From Gallionellaceae bacterium (GTDB taxonomy: Bacteria > Pseudomonadota > Gammaproteobacteria > Burkholderiales > Gallionellaceae): 64,000 nt of DNA. A model generated the notes under the pieces. The model saw only the letters and a list, made by a program, of their open reading frames with translations, ran no database searches and was not told the DNA's origin. The stretch spans positions 1 to 64,000 of the forward strand of contig JAUQWW010000021.1 in the NCBI GenBank assembly GCA_030834965.1, given 5' to 3'. Numbering within the stretch: position 1 is the stretch's first letter; the number at the start of each line of letters is the position of its first letter. Made by a program: the position numbers and the translations under genes. Positions 22,695 through 33,343 of the stretch are shown here, piece after piece.

Positions 22695-23567
22695 ATGTTG
22701 AGCACCGCCGATATTCTTAACGCCAGTATTCTGATCGTGGACGATCAGGCAGCCAACGTGCAGTTGCTGGAGCAAATGCTGCAAGAAGCCGGCTATACGA
22801 GCATTACCTCGACGATGGACCCGCATGTCGTCTGCGCACTACATCGCGACAACCACTATGACCTGATTCTGCTCGATCTGCAGATGCCCGGCATGGATGG
22901 TTTCCAGGTGATGGAAGGCCTGAAGGAAATCGAAACAAATAGCTATGTCCCGATACTCGTCATTACGGCTCAGCCAGGCCACAAGCTGAGGGCGCTGGCC
23001 TCCGGCGCGAAAGACTTCATCAGCAAACCGTTTGACCTGGTGGAAGTCAAGACGCGCATACACAACATGCTGGAAGTACGATTGCTGTACAAGCAACTCG
23101 AACATTACAACCTGGAGCTGGAGCAAACGGTGCTGGAACGCACGGCCGAACTGCGTAAAAGCGAAGTGCGCTTTCGCCGTTTGACGGAATTGGCTTCCGA
23201 CTGGTACTGGGAGCAGGACGAGAACGGGCATTTCACCAAGATTTACGGTCCGGTGCTGGAAATGCTCGGCATCCCGGCTGACAAATTGCTCGGCGATATC
23301 AAGGAAGTGCAGGTGGCACGCTGGAATGAAAGCGAGCGCGCGGCGCTCGAAGCGAACATGGCGGCGCGGCGGCCGTTCCTGGATTTCGTCTACAGCCGGA
23401 TCAATCCCGATGGCGCGCACCAATATTTTCAGGTGAGCGGGGAACCGATGTTCGACATAACCGGCCGCTTTACCGGTTATCGCGGCGTGGGCAGGGACGT
23501 TACCGAGATGGTGAGTGATATCGCCCGCCCGCATGCGGTGCAAATGGACGCGACGATCGCCCCCTGA
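22695..23567 (+). CDS. Receiver-PAS protein without output domain
   Basis: The 290-residue protein has a receiver nearly identical to that of the preceding gene (D61-equivalent in LILLDLQMPG, KPFDLVEVKTRIHNMLEVRL), a coiled coil (YNLELEQTVLERTAELRKSE) and a PAS domain (about 160-275, FRRLTELASDWYWEQDENGHF). It ends without a GGDEF, kinase or DNA-binding module. Either the PAS domain signals by protein contact or an output domain was lost after duplication. It lies 15 bp after the REC-GGDEF gene. Confidence 0.9.
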   Translation: MLSTADILNASILIVDDQAANVQLLEQMLQEAGYTSITSTMDPHVVCALHRDNHYDLILLDLQMPGMDGFQVMEGLKEIETNSYVPILVITAQPGHKLRALASGAKDFISKPFDLVEVKTRIHNMLEVRLLYKQLEHYNLELEQTVLERTAELRKSEVRFRRLTELASDWYWEQDENGHFTKIYGPVLEMLGIPADKLLGDIKEVQVARWNESERAALEANMAARRPFLDFVYSRINPDGAHQYFQVSGEPMFDITGRFTGYRGVGRDVTEMVSDIARPHAVQMDATIAP

Positions 23568-23602
23568 CGATCATGGTAAACCGCTAACCCAGCGGTGTGA
23601 AC

Positions 23603-26401
23603 TCACCAGCAACGTGTAAATCGGCTCTCTGCCATGTTTTGTGCGTACTTCGCGGCGATCTGTCTAGCACGCTCGGTTTGGCCTGCCCGGCATGCGCTGA
23701 ACAGCAGAGGCCCGAGCGCACGCCGATCACCACCGATGAGGGCCGTTTCAAAATAGCGCGCTGCCAGGCCGGCATCCCGCTCCGCGAGCGCATCGGCACC
23801 GAGCACATACGCCACGCCCGGATCACTGCTGCCGGACGCACTGCGGGCCAGCTCGGCTTCCCGGACGCTGGTTCCGAGAAGCCAGTAGATTGGCGTCTTC
23901 AACGCGGATTTGTCGATGATTGCCGCGATCATTTCCAGGCCGCGTCCCGCGCCTGCAATCTCCTCCGGCAGGGTGATTCCCTGGTGCAAAACAAAGTATT
24001 CGGCACTGGCCTCGCGTAACGTCGCCGGCCAGAAATTTGACACCCATCGCGAATTCCGGAAGCGCCCGGATGTTTTCCGTATATCCATCCACTCGCCATA
24101 GAAACGAAAATCCGCGTCATCGGGGAAACCCTGGGAATAGCGTTTAGGATGGTTGTCGGTGAGTGGCAGCGTATTGCCGAGCAGTGCAGCCAGTTGGTCT
24201 GCATCCGCCATGAACGTGGTGCCCAGCAATTCTGGACGCTCCAGGCCGATTTCGGCGAGCACAGGCGCGAGCGCCGGGTCGCGCCACTGCGCAGTGAAAT
24301 GATCGAGCGACGCTGCTTTTTTCGCGTGCCGGCTGCCGGTCAGCATCCAGTTGAGCCCGTAGCCTTCCCACAGGCCGCAGTCGTCGAACGCACTGCAGAA
24401 ACCCTTGATGATCGCGCGGGCGTCGGCCCCCGTCATGTTATGGACCGGCAACCAGTAGGTTGCGATGCCGCCGTCGTTTAGCCGGTCACGAATCAGTTCG
24501 AAGTATTCCTGGGTGTAAAGGCTGATGACACCGGGCGCGCGCGGCGGAGGTGGCTCGGAGGTGATCAGATCGAAGCGCTGCGCGGTTGCCTGCAGGTAGT
24601 AGCGGCCGTCGTCGATGTGCACGCGCACCCTTGGATCATTCAGCGGGCTGGTGGAACCGGGGTAGGGGACGTTAGCCAGATTGATGATGTCGCGTGAAAT
24701 ATCGACGACGTGAATTTCCTGCAGCGAGGGGATTTGTGTGAGACTTTTTGCAGTATTGCCAACGCCGTAACTGATCAGCAGTGCGGATTGCAGCGACGGA
24801 TGCACGGCTGCCGGCCAGAAGGCATACAGCCCCATGTAGCGGCGGCTGCCTGCCTGGGTATCGGACATCGAGAACCCGTTGGTCATCAAACGATAGACAA
24901 CGGGCTGTCCGAGCCAGTCGCGCCGGAGATACTGGATGGTCTCTGTCAGGCCTTCGCGCACGGCAACCGTGTGCGATGATTCCGTCACTCGGAATTTCTC
25001 GGTGGCGGTATCCAGATGAGCCTGCATCTTTCCGAATGGAAACAGCGCGACGGTAGCCACCAATGCGGCCGCCGCCCCCAAGTGCCCGATTCGCAGGGGG
25101 CGCGCATGCGCAAAGATCAGGCAGGCGGTGACTGCGCAGTAGACCAGCGCAATCGCCCATAACGAGCCCTCAATCCCGGCGCCCGGCAGGAATACAAATG
25201 CCGCAAGCAGTGCGCCAAGCATTGCTCCCGCGGTATTGGCCGTGGTCAGCGCAGCCGCCGCCTCAACGTCGGTGCGTGTCGCGGTGTGGATGGCCTGACC
25301 GAGAATGATGAATAGCGCGCCGGATGCAAACGACGTCGGAAACATCAGCAGCAGGGAGAGTTTTGTGATCGAAATGCTGTCCACATACCAGATATCGCCC
25401 GCCAGGCGCGCATCGAACACGCTGTAGGATGCAACGAATGCAAGCGCACAAATCGCGGCAAATATTCCACCGAGGTCGTGCCGGTGCGGCCAGCGGCTGA
25501 GCAGCGCCCCGGCGACCAAGCCGCCGAGCGCGATACCCGCCAGGACAACGGCCAGCATGACAACAAAAGTTGCATCGGTATCGAGGAAAAAAAGCCGCAA
25601 AAAGCGAAACCAGACAACTTCCGCGCCAAGAAGCGCGGCGCCTGAAAGACAGCCGGCGAGCAGCATGGCTTTGACCCGCCATGTGAAGGGACCGGCAGCG
25701 CGCTCCGGTACACCGCCCGCAGTGCCTGCGCTTGTGGGTTGCGATAATTGGCCGAGCAAGGTGAAGCTCAGCAGCGCGGCAAGTACATCGAGCAGTGCCG
25801 CAGTAACGCCGGTACCGAGGATTCCCAGGTACTCGATCAGGAATATCTCGCCAGCGACCGCGCCGGCCATTGCGCCGAGGGTATTGAAGCCATAGAGATA
25901 GCCGAGTGCCTTGCCAAAGGAGGTGTTTGCGCGGCAGAGCGCCATCACCAGAAGGGGAAGAGTGACTCCCATTGCGGTGGTGGGAATCATCAGGAACCCG
26001 AAGACAAGGAGCAGGCGGAACGGCGAAGACCACCAGGGGCTATCGTCCACCGAACCAAGCAGCGGGGGCAAAACGTTCGCCATTGCAGGCAACAGGGGGA
26101 CAAGAAGCAAACCGGCAACTGCAATGATCAGTTCGAGAATGGCATAGGTGCGAACTGGGTTAAGAATGCGGCGTCCGAAGCGCCATGCGAGAATATTGCC
26201 GAGCGCAAGGCCGCCCATATAAGCTGCGAGGGTAATCGCGCTGGCCCAGACGCTATTGCCGAAAGTCAGGCCGGCGCCACGAAACCACAGGGTTTCAAAC
26301 AGCAGGCCAGCCGCACCGGAGAACAGGAAGATTATGCAGAGGATCGGCAAGCGCATGGAGTAAGCAAACAATTTTTTATCGATTATATAGTGGATTAGCA
26401 T
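23603..26401 (-). CDS. Fused MFS-like membrane domain / spermidine-synthase-like protein
   Basis: The start at 26401 has AGGA close upstream; an extra 23 codons are open further up. The 932-residue protein has 12 or more hydrophobic helices (about 1-480; LCIIFLFSGAAGLLFETLWF at the start) fused to a spermidine-synthase-like methyltransferase-fold domain with nucleotide loop ISYGVGNTAKSL, acidic strand HVVDISRDII and a DDGRYYL motif, then a helical tail. Many genomes encode such fusions; a real aminopropyltransferase activity is unproven. Two 20-bp direct repeats lie just upstream. Confidence 0.88.
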   Translation of the reverse strand: MLIHYIIDKKLFAYSMRLPILCIIFLFSGAAGLLFETLWFRGAGLTFGNSVWASAITLAAYMGGLALGNILAWRFGRRILNPVRTYAILELIIAVAGLLLVPLLPAMANVLPPLLGSVDDSPWWSSPFRLLLVFGFLMIPTTAMGVTLPLLVMALCRANTSFGKALGYLYGFNTLGAMAGAVAGEIFLIEYLGILGTGVTAALLDVLAALLSFTLLGQLSQPTSAGTAGGVPERAAGPFTWRVKAMLLAGCLSGAALLGAEVVWFRFLRLFFLDTDATFVVMLAVVLAGIALGGLVAGALLSRWPHRHDLGGIFAAICALAFVASYSVFDARLAGDIWYVDSISITKLSLLLMFPTSFASGALFIILGQAIHTATRTDVEAAAALTTANTAGAMLGALLAAFVFLPGAGIEGSLWAIALVYCAVTACLIFAHARPLRIGHLGAAAALVATVALFPFGKMQAHLDTATEKFRVTESSHTVAVREGLTETIQYLRRDWLGQPVVYRLMTNGFSMSDTQAGSRRYMGLYAFWPAAVHPSLQSALLISYGVGNTAKSLTQIPSLQEIHVVDISRDIINLANVPYPGSTSPLNDPRVRVHIDDGRYYLQATAQRFDLITSEPPPPRAPGVISLYTQEYFELIRDRLNDGGIATYWLPVHNMTGADARAIIKGFCSAFDDCGLWEGYGLNWMLTGSRHAKKAASLDHFTAQWRDPALAPVLAEIGLERPELLGTTFMADADQLAALLGNTLPLTDNHPKRYSQGFPDDADFRFYGEWMDIRKTSGRFRNSRWVSNFWPATLREASAEYFVLHQGITLPEEIAGAGRGLEMIAAIIDKSALKTPIYWLLGTSVREAELARSASGSSDPGVAYVLGADALAERDAGLAARYFETALIGGDRRALGPLLFSACRAGQTERARQIAAKYAQNMAESRFTRCW

Positions 26402-26415
26402 CTTCCTGAGGCCGT

Positions 26416-26451
26416 AGATCGTGATTAAATCCCGCAGATCGTGATTAAATC
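26416..26451 (-). repeat. Two tandem 20-bp direct repeats in the 5' region
   Basis: The 16-mer AGATCGTGATTAAATC occurs twice at a 20-bp period, 15-50 bp before the start of the minus-strand fusion gene. Two-turn spacing on the same face of the helix would suit a regulator bound in tandem, but a simple duplication is equally possible. Confidence 0.5.
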
Positions 26452-26535
26452 TAAAGACAAAACCTGGCAAGACTGTCGTTCGGGGAGGCCAACCGTTTTG
26501 TGAAACGTTCCGGGGTTTCTGCCTTACGTCCTTCG

Positions 26536-26551
26536 CATAATGTATATTATG
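26536..26551. promoter_or_regulatory. AT-rich palindrome between divergent genes
   Basis: CATAATGTATATTATG has 6-bp arms around GTAT and lies between the divergent fusion-protein and surface-protein genes. It may be a promoter element or an operator; nothing ties it to a known factor. Confidence 0.35.
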
Positions 26552-26620
26552 TCAAATTGCAGACAGGTAAGATACTCAGAAATCGCGCCAAACCGGTTTC
26601 CGCCTTAGTCAAGCAACAAT

Positions 26621-26636
26621 CCTGACGTGCGTCAGG
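26621..26636. promoter_or_regulatory. FNR-like palindrome or attenuator hairpin
   Basis: CCTGACGTGCGTCAGG has 6-bp arms around a 4-nt centre and is followed by GTTTTTTT. It has the 5-4-5 geometry of an FNR site and also resembles a short terminator. It is 117 bp before the surface-protein ATG. Confidence 0.4.
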
Positions 26637-26752
26637 GTTTTTTTGTGTCATCCCCACTATTCTTCGCCGCTACTTTTTACGGCCCCCTGTGCCTTCACGC
26701 GGAGACATTGAGGGATTTACGGGTCATAACGTTTCTGAGGGATATCAAATAC

Positions 26753-29700
26753 ATGGCTTTTACTGTTTATACCGGTTCTAACAATTCCACGCTCACCAAT
26801 GCGCTTCTGGCGCTCAACTCAGGCATCGTGATTGATCCCAACTCCATTACCCTGCAGGCATCAGGCCAGGATGCAGTCAATTTCTACGATGGATCCCTTT
26901 CACCATTGGGCATCGGCGCGGGATTGCTGCTCACTTCGGGGACCACGCCGGGAACGTCCAATACCATGCCTTGGTTTGGCACGGACAACAGCACCGCCAA
27001 TACTTTCTATAACGGCGACGCCGACATCAACGCCGTCGTCAATTCTGTTTTTCAGACCCAGTCTTACGACGCGACTACGCTCTCGTTCGACTTTACCGTT
27101 GCCGACCCCAATGCCACATCGGTAAGCTTTGATGTCGTTTTTGGTTCGGACGAGTTTCCCGAATGGGTTGATCAATTCGTGGACTGTGCGGTTGTCATGG
27201 TCAACGGCGTGAACTACGCGCTGTTCAACCACGATCCGTTGCATCCTCTGAGTGTGGTGAGTTCCAACCTCGCCGCCGGCTACTTTCAGGACAATGCCGG
27301 CAATGTATTGCCGATCGAATACGACGGCGTCAGTCATGTGCTGAAAATCGTCGCACCGATCATTCCCGGTGGCGCAACCAACCACATCAAGATCGGCATT
27401 GCCGACACTGGCGACCACATATACGACAGTGGCATTTTCATATCCAACCTTTCGGCCGGAAATATCCCGGGATCAGGCGTCGTCAGCCAAACAACCGGCA
27501 CGTGCACCGACGGCAACGACACCGTAACAGGATCGTCACAAGCCGAGTATTTCAATCTGAAAGGCGGCGACGATACGGTGTATGCCGGCGCCGGGGACGA
27601 CATCGTGGTTGCCGGAAGCGGTAATGACAACGTGTACGGTGGCAGCGGCGCGGACGAAATGAAGGGTGACGCGGGAGACGATTACCTTGATGGGGGCGCT
27701 GACAGCGACACCGCGGTCTATGCGGGCAACAAGGCGGATTTCGCCATTGCCTTTGACAGCGCCAGCGGCAAATACACGGTCGCAGGCCCGTCGTCGGAGG
27801 GTGCGGACATTTTGACGGGCGTCGAATTCGTTAAATTCAGTGATAGTCTGTGGAGCCTGGATGCCACCGGAACCGTTTCGCTGGTCGTTCCACCCTCTCC
27901 GGTAGTGATTCCAGCCAACCAGCCCGGTACGGTATTCATCAGCGGCATCGCTGGCCAAGGGCAGATGCTGACTGCGACGGTATCTGACGTCGATGGTGTT
28001 CCCGCCAGTGGCGTCACCTTTGCATGGCAGGCCAATGGTGTGGACCTGGGCGTAAGCGGCAACACCTTCGTGGTGGGTGCGGCTCAGGTGGGCCAGAACA
28101 TCACCGCCACTGCCGACTATACCGATCTGGCGGGTTATTCCGAGTCGCTGATCAGCACCGCCAAATATATTTCCGCACCAGGCAACGGCGACTTCACGAT
28201 CACGCTGCTGAACCTCAGCGCGCCCATCGGCGCGAGCGTGATGAACCCGCTGACCACGCTGATCAAGAATGCCATCGACCTCGGCGCATCGCCAAACGAG
28301 GCTGCCCTCATCGTCAAGAGCGCGCTGGGCCTTGATCCGACCATTAATCTCCAGCACTACGACTCCTGGGCGGCCTTGCAGGCCAATCCTGGCGATGCAG
28401 CTGCGCTGGCGGTTGAAAAGAAGGCCGTGCAGGTCGCCGTGATGACCTCGCTGGGCAGCGATGAGACAGGCATGGCGCTGACGCAGGCAATTCTGCTGGC
28501 CCACAGCAACAACACCACCCTCAATCTGGCGGATACAACAGTCATTGCCAATCTGCTGGGGCTGGATCCGGCCAGTCTGCTGGTGCATGAAATCTGGGAT
28601 CGGAATGACACCATCGGCTCGGCAAAAACGGTTGATGGCATCAACACCATCTGGCTTGATATGCAGAGTGGCCTGGATGTCGTTCTTTCGGATTCCATCG
28701 GAACGTTGAGCATGCACATCAACCAGGCCCCGACAGGAACTGCAACAGCGAGCCTGGTCAGTGGGCTGGAAAATACGGATTACATCATCAATGCGACTGA
28801 TCTGCTGCAAGGCTTCAGTGATGCCGACGGTGACGCGCTGAGCGTATCAGGGTTGAGCGCCGACAATGGCACCGTGACTGACAACGGCGACGGCACGTTT
28901 ACGATCACCCCGACGCTGGACTATACCGGCCCGGTGGAACTGACCTATACGGTTGACGATGGACTGGGCGGAAGCGCACCGGCCAGCCAGTTGTTCGTGT
29001 TCGCGCCGAACCCGACAGCTCCGGTCAACACTGCGCCCACCGGCGCGGCCACGGCCACACTGGCAGCGGGCACCGAAGACACTGCCTATACCGTCAACGC
29101 CAGCGACCTGCTGGCAGGTTTCAGTGATATCGACGGCGACACGCTGAACGTGGCAGACCTGGTCGCGTCCAACGGCACCGTGGTCGACAACGGTAATGGC
29201 ACCTTTACCATCACCCCTGCTCTGAACTTCAACGGTGCGGTCAGCCTCAGCTACAACGTGATCGACGGTAACGGCGGCAGCGTTGGCGCAACCCAGAGCT
29301 ACATCCTGGCAGCCGTTAATGACGCTCCCACCGGTGCGGCCGCCGCAGTCCTGGCCTCTGGCATGGAAGACACTGCGTACACCGTCAGTGCCAGCAATTT
29401 GTTGGCAGGCTTCAGTGATGTCGATGGCGACACACTGAGCGTATCGGCCTTGAGCGCTTCCAATGGCACCGTGGTCGATAATGGCGATGGCACCTTCACC
29501 ATCACCCCTGCCCTGAACTTCAACGGTGCGGTCAGCCTCAGCTACAACGTGATCGACGGCAACGGCGGCAGCGTTGGCGCAACACAGAACTACACGCTGG
29601 CAGCCGTCAACGATGCGCCCACCGGCGGCGTCGCCATTACGGGCACCGCCAGCCTCGGCCAGACCCTCACCGCTGCGAACACGCTGGCCGATGCAGACGG

Positions 29701-31288
29701 CCTGGGCACCATCGGCTACCAGTGGCAAGCCAGCGGCACCAATATCAGTGGCGCAACCGGCAGCAGCTACACATTGACCTCAGGGGAAGTTGGCAAGGCC
29801 ATTACGGTGGTAGCCAGCTATACCGACGGCTCCGGCACGGCAGAAGCCATAAGCAGCGCCGCCACAGATGCGGTCGCCAACGTCACGGCATCGATCGGCA
29901 ACCGCGTATGGAGCGATACCAACTTCAACGGCATCCAGGATGCCGGCGAGGCGGGCATCAGCGGCGTCACGGTCAATCTGCTCAATGCCGGGGGTACGGT
30001 CTTGGGCACGACCACTACGGATGCCAATGGCAACTACCTGTTCGCCAACCTGAATACAGGCGACTACAAGGTGCAAGTGGTCAAGCCCTCCGGCTATTAC
30101 TACACCAAGTCAAATATCGGGGCAGATGACAGTATCGACTCCGATGTTGACTCGAACGGCATGACTGCTGTTGCCAATCTGGCAGCGGGTACAAATGACC
30201 TTACCTGGGATGCTGGCTTGTACCAGAAGGCATCGATCGGCGACCGAGTGTGGAATGATAAGGATGGCGACGGCATCCAGGACTTGAAAGAGACTGGCAT
30301 CGGTAACATCAAGGTCAGTTTGCAGGACGCCAGCGGGACGACCATTGCGACAACCACCACCAGCAAATCCGGCAATTACAGTTTTGCCAACCTGGATCCG
30401 GGCTCCTATCGCCTCGTGTTCGACAAGACCAGCACAACTTATAACACCAAAAAATGGTCTGCCCAGGATATCGGCGCCAATGATGCCATCGACTCGGATG
30501 CGTACAGCACTGGCAGTGTGGCCACCACGGCCTACACCACGCTGACATCGGGCGAGAACGACATGACCTGGGACGCCGGCATCACCCCGATCGTCATCGA
30601 CCTGAACGGCGACGGCATCCACACCGTGTCGCGCAGCAGTTCGACAGGCAGTTTTGATCTGCTGGGCAATGGCAACCCCATCCAGTCCGGCTGGCTGTCA
30701 GGCAATGATGGCTTCCTGGTTGTGGATCGCAACGGCAATGGCCGCATCGACGACATCTCCGAGATGTTTGGCGGCACCGCCAAGGGCGCGGGTTTCGCCA
30801 AGCTTGCCGCCTATGACAGCAACGGCGATGGCGTGGTGAATGCCGATGATGCCGGTTTTGCCGATCTGCGTATCTGGCAGGATGCCAATGGCAACCACCA
30901 GACCGACGCCGGGGAGCTGATGACGCTGGCGCAGGCTGGCGTGTCTGGCCTGAAGGTGGGTTATGACGAACTGCCCTTCCTGGATGCCAACGGCAACCTG
31001 CACCTCGAGCGCAGCAGCGCAACGCTGGCAGACGGCACAGCGGTGGACATGACCGACGTGTACTTCAACGTCTCCGCCGCCGATGCTGCCGCTGCAGGAG
31101 TGGAGTTGCCCAGCATGGCCAACCTGCTGTCAGGCAGCAGCAGTCTGGATGGATTGCTGGCCGGCTCGACCAGCCCTGCCGCGCCGGCAAGCTCGGCCGG
31201 AAATTCCGGCATGGACTTTGATACGTCTGTGCTGGATGCCATGAAGCAGTTGGCTCACCTGTACGATCAGGCAGTAGTTCACGCTTGA
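26753..31288 (+). CDS. Large choice-of-anchor-L / RTX / cadherin-like / SdrD-B-like surface protein
   Basis: I place the start at ATG 26753 (GAGGG upstream); a GTG frame extends 42 codons further but reads through a hairpin. The 1511 residues contain an N-terminal choice-of-anchor-L-like domain (about 1-238, VVFGSDEFPEWVDQFVDC), RTX-type Gly/Asp repeats (about 253-320, GGDDTVYAGAGDD), cadherin-like repeats (NDAPTG...DGDTLSVS), two SdrD-B-like domains (about 1045-1280, ASIGNRVWSDTNFNGIQDAG), then EF-hand-like DLNGDGI and DRNGNGRIDD motifs. No Sec signal is visible, so export by a type I system is likely. It is a probable calcium-binding adhesin or matrix protein. Confidence 0.9.
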   Translation: MAFTVYTGSNNSTLTNALLALNSGIVIDPNSITLQASGQDAVNFYDGSLSPLGIGAGLLLTSGTTPGTSNTMPWFGTDNSTANTFYNGDADINAVVNSVFQTQSYDATTLSFDFTVADPNATSVSFDVVFGSDEFPEWVDQFVDCAVVMVNGVNYALFNHDPLHPLSVVSSNLAAGYFQDNAGNVLPIEYDGVSHVLKIVAPIIPGGATNHIKIGIADTGDHIYDSGIFISNLSAGNIPGSGVVSQTTGTCTDGNDTVTGSSQAEYFNLKGGDDTVYAGAGDDIVVAGSGNDNVYGGSGADEMKGDAGDDYLDGGADSDTAVYAGNKADFAIAFDSASGKYTVAGPSSEGADILTGVEFVKFSDSLWSLDATGTVSLVVPPSPVVIPANQPGTVFISGIAGQGQMLTATVSDVDGVPASGVTFAWQANGVDLGVSGNTFVVGAAQVGQNITATADYTDLAGYSESLISTAKYISAPGNGDFTITLLNLSAPIGASVMNPLTTLIKNAIDLGASPNEAALIVKSALGLDPTINLQHYDSWAALQANPGDAAALAVEKKAVQVAVMTSLGSDETGMALTQAILLAHSNNTTLNLADTTVIANLLGLDPASLLVHEIWDRNDTIGSAKTVDGINTIWLDMQSGLDVVLSDSIGTLSMHINQAPTGTATASLVSGLENTDYIINATDLLQGFSDADGDALSVSGLSADNGTVTDNGDGTFTITPTLDYTGPVELTYTVDDGLGGSAPASQLFVFAPNPTAPVNTAPTGAATATLAAGTEDTAYTVNASDLLAGFSDIDGDTLNVADLVASNGTVVDNGNGTFTITPALNFNGAVSLSYNVIDGNGGSVGATQSYILAAVNDAPTGAAAAVLASGMEDTAYTVSASNLLAGFSDVDGDTLSVSALSASNGTVVDNGDGTFTITPALNFNGAVSLSYNVIDGNGGSVGATQNYTLAAVNDAPTGGVAITGTASLGQTLTAANTLADADGLGTIGYQWQASGTNISGATGSSYTLTSGEVGKAITVVASYTDGSGTAEAISSAATDAVANVTASIGNRVWSDTNFNGIQDAGEAGISGVTVNLLNAGGTVLGTTTTDANGNYLFANLNTGDYKVQVVKPSGYYYTKSNIGADDSIDSDVDSNGMTAVANLAAGTNDLTWDAGLYQKASIGDRVWNDKDGDGIQDLKETGIGNIKVSLQDASGTTIATTTTSKSGNYSFANLDPGSYRLVFDKTSTTYNTKKWSAQDIGANDAIDSDAYSTGSVATTAYTTLTSGENDMTWDAGITPIVIDLNGDGIHTVSRSSSTGSFDLLGNGNPIQSGWLSGNDGFLVVDRNGNGRIDDISEMFGGTAKGAGFAKLAAYDSNGDGVVNADDAGFADLRIWQDANGNHQTDAGELMTLAQAGVSGLKVGYDELPFLDANGNLHLERSSATLADGTAVDMTDVYFNVSAADAAAAGVELPSMANLLSGSSSLDGLLAGSTSPAAPASSAGNSGMDFDTSVLDAMKQLAHLYDQAVVHA

Positions 31289-31315
31289 TTGGGTCTGGTG
31301 TCACGACAAGGGGGG

Positions 31316-31345
31316 CTGCCCACTAAAAATGTGGGCGGTTTCCCT
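31316..31345. terminator. Hairpin between convergent genes
   Basis: CTGCCCAC and GTGGGCGG pair around TAAAAAT, followed by TTTCCCTTAA. It sits after the surface-protein stop and may terminate that transcript. Confidence 0.6.
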
Positions 31346-31384
31346 TAATTTTTGAGTCGGAAGGGTGCGGTTGCGCCTGCTCGC

Positions 31385-32601
<1,217 letters not shown>

Positions 32602-32605
<4 letters not shown>

Positions 32606-33330
32606 GAGGTTGTCTCCAGATGGGCCGGGGCCGCTTGTTCGACGGGCCCATCGTACACTACGCGCCCATCGGACAGACGCACCAGTCGTTGGGCGCAAGC
32701 AGCGATGTCCGACTCATGTGTAACTAGCACGATCGTAATCCCATCGCGTTGGTTGAGCTCGGTGAACAATGCCATGATTTCCTGGCTGGTGTGGGTATCA
32801 AGATTACCCGTGGGTTCGTCAGCAAGAATCAGCTTGGGCTGATTGACCAAGGCGCGCGCAATGGCGACACGCTGCTGCTGACCGCCGGAAATCTGGTTGG
32901 GGCGCGAGCGGCTGTACTTGCCGAGCCCGACCTTCTCCAGCATTTCATTGGCGCGCGCATTGCGTTCTGTACGAGGCGTACCGCGATAGATCAGCGGCAA
33001 CGCGACGTTATCCTCCAGGCTGGCGCGCGGCAGCAGGTTGAAGCCCTGGAACACGAAACCGATCACCTGATTGCGCAGATGCGCCAGCTCATCCCGGGAC
33101 AGGCTGTTCACGTCGCGGTCATTGAGCATATAGGTGCCGCTGGTCGCCACATCGAGGCAGCCGAGAATGTTCATCAACGTGGATTTGCCCGAGCCCGATG
33201 GCCCCATGATGGCGACGAATTCGCCGGGCATCACCGTGACCGCCACGTCTTTTAGCACCGGCACCGGGCCGGCATCGGTCACGTATTCCTTGTATAGCCG
33301 CTCGATGCGGATAATGGGGTCGACGTTCAT
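32602..33330 (-). CDS. ABC transporter ATP-binding protein (MacB/LolD-like)
   Basis: The 242-residue ATPase has Walker A GPSGSGKST (43-51), signature ISGGQQQRVAIARAL (about 147-161), Walker B LILADEPTGNLD (167-178) and the H-loop THES. The sequence groups with the MacB/LolD/FtsE family that powers FtsX-fold permeases. Its stop overlaps the permease start, and its start lies 13 bp after the adaptor stop, so it forms one operon with the adaptor and outer-membrane genes. Confidence 0.95.
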
Positions 33331-33343
33331 CTGAAAAGCGCGA

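Noticed and set aside
23603-26401. Assignment of the fusion gene as a true spermidine synthase
   Set aside because: The domain resembles spermidine synthase, but the membrane fusion and missing evidence for the aminopropyl site make the activity unsafe.
26627-26752. GTG start adding 42 codons to the surface protein
   Set aside because: The extension begins in a hairpin with a T-run and has no ribosome site; ATG 26753 is more plausible.
27536-28810. 424-codon open frame antisense to the large surface protein
   Set aside because: It lies inside a GC-rich repetitive coding gene, has no ribosome site or recognisable domain, and its composition mirrors the sense gene; it is a shadow frame.
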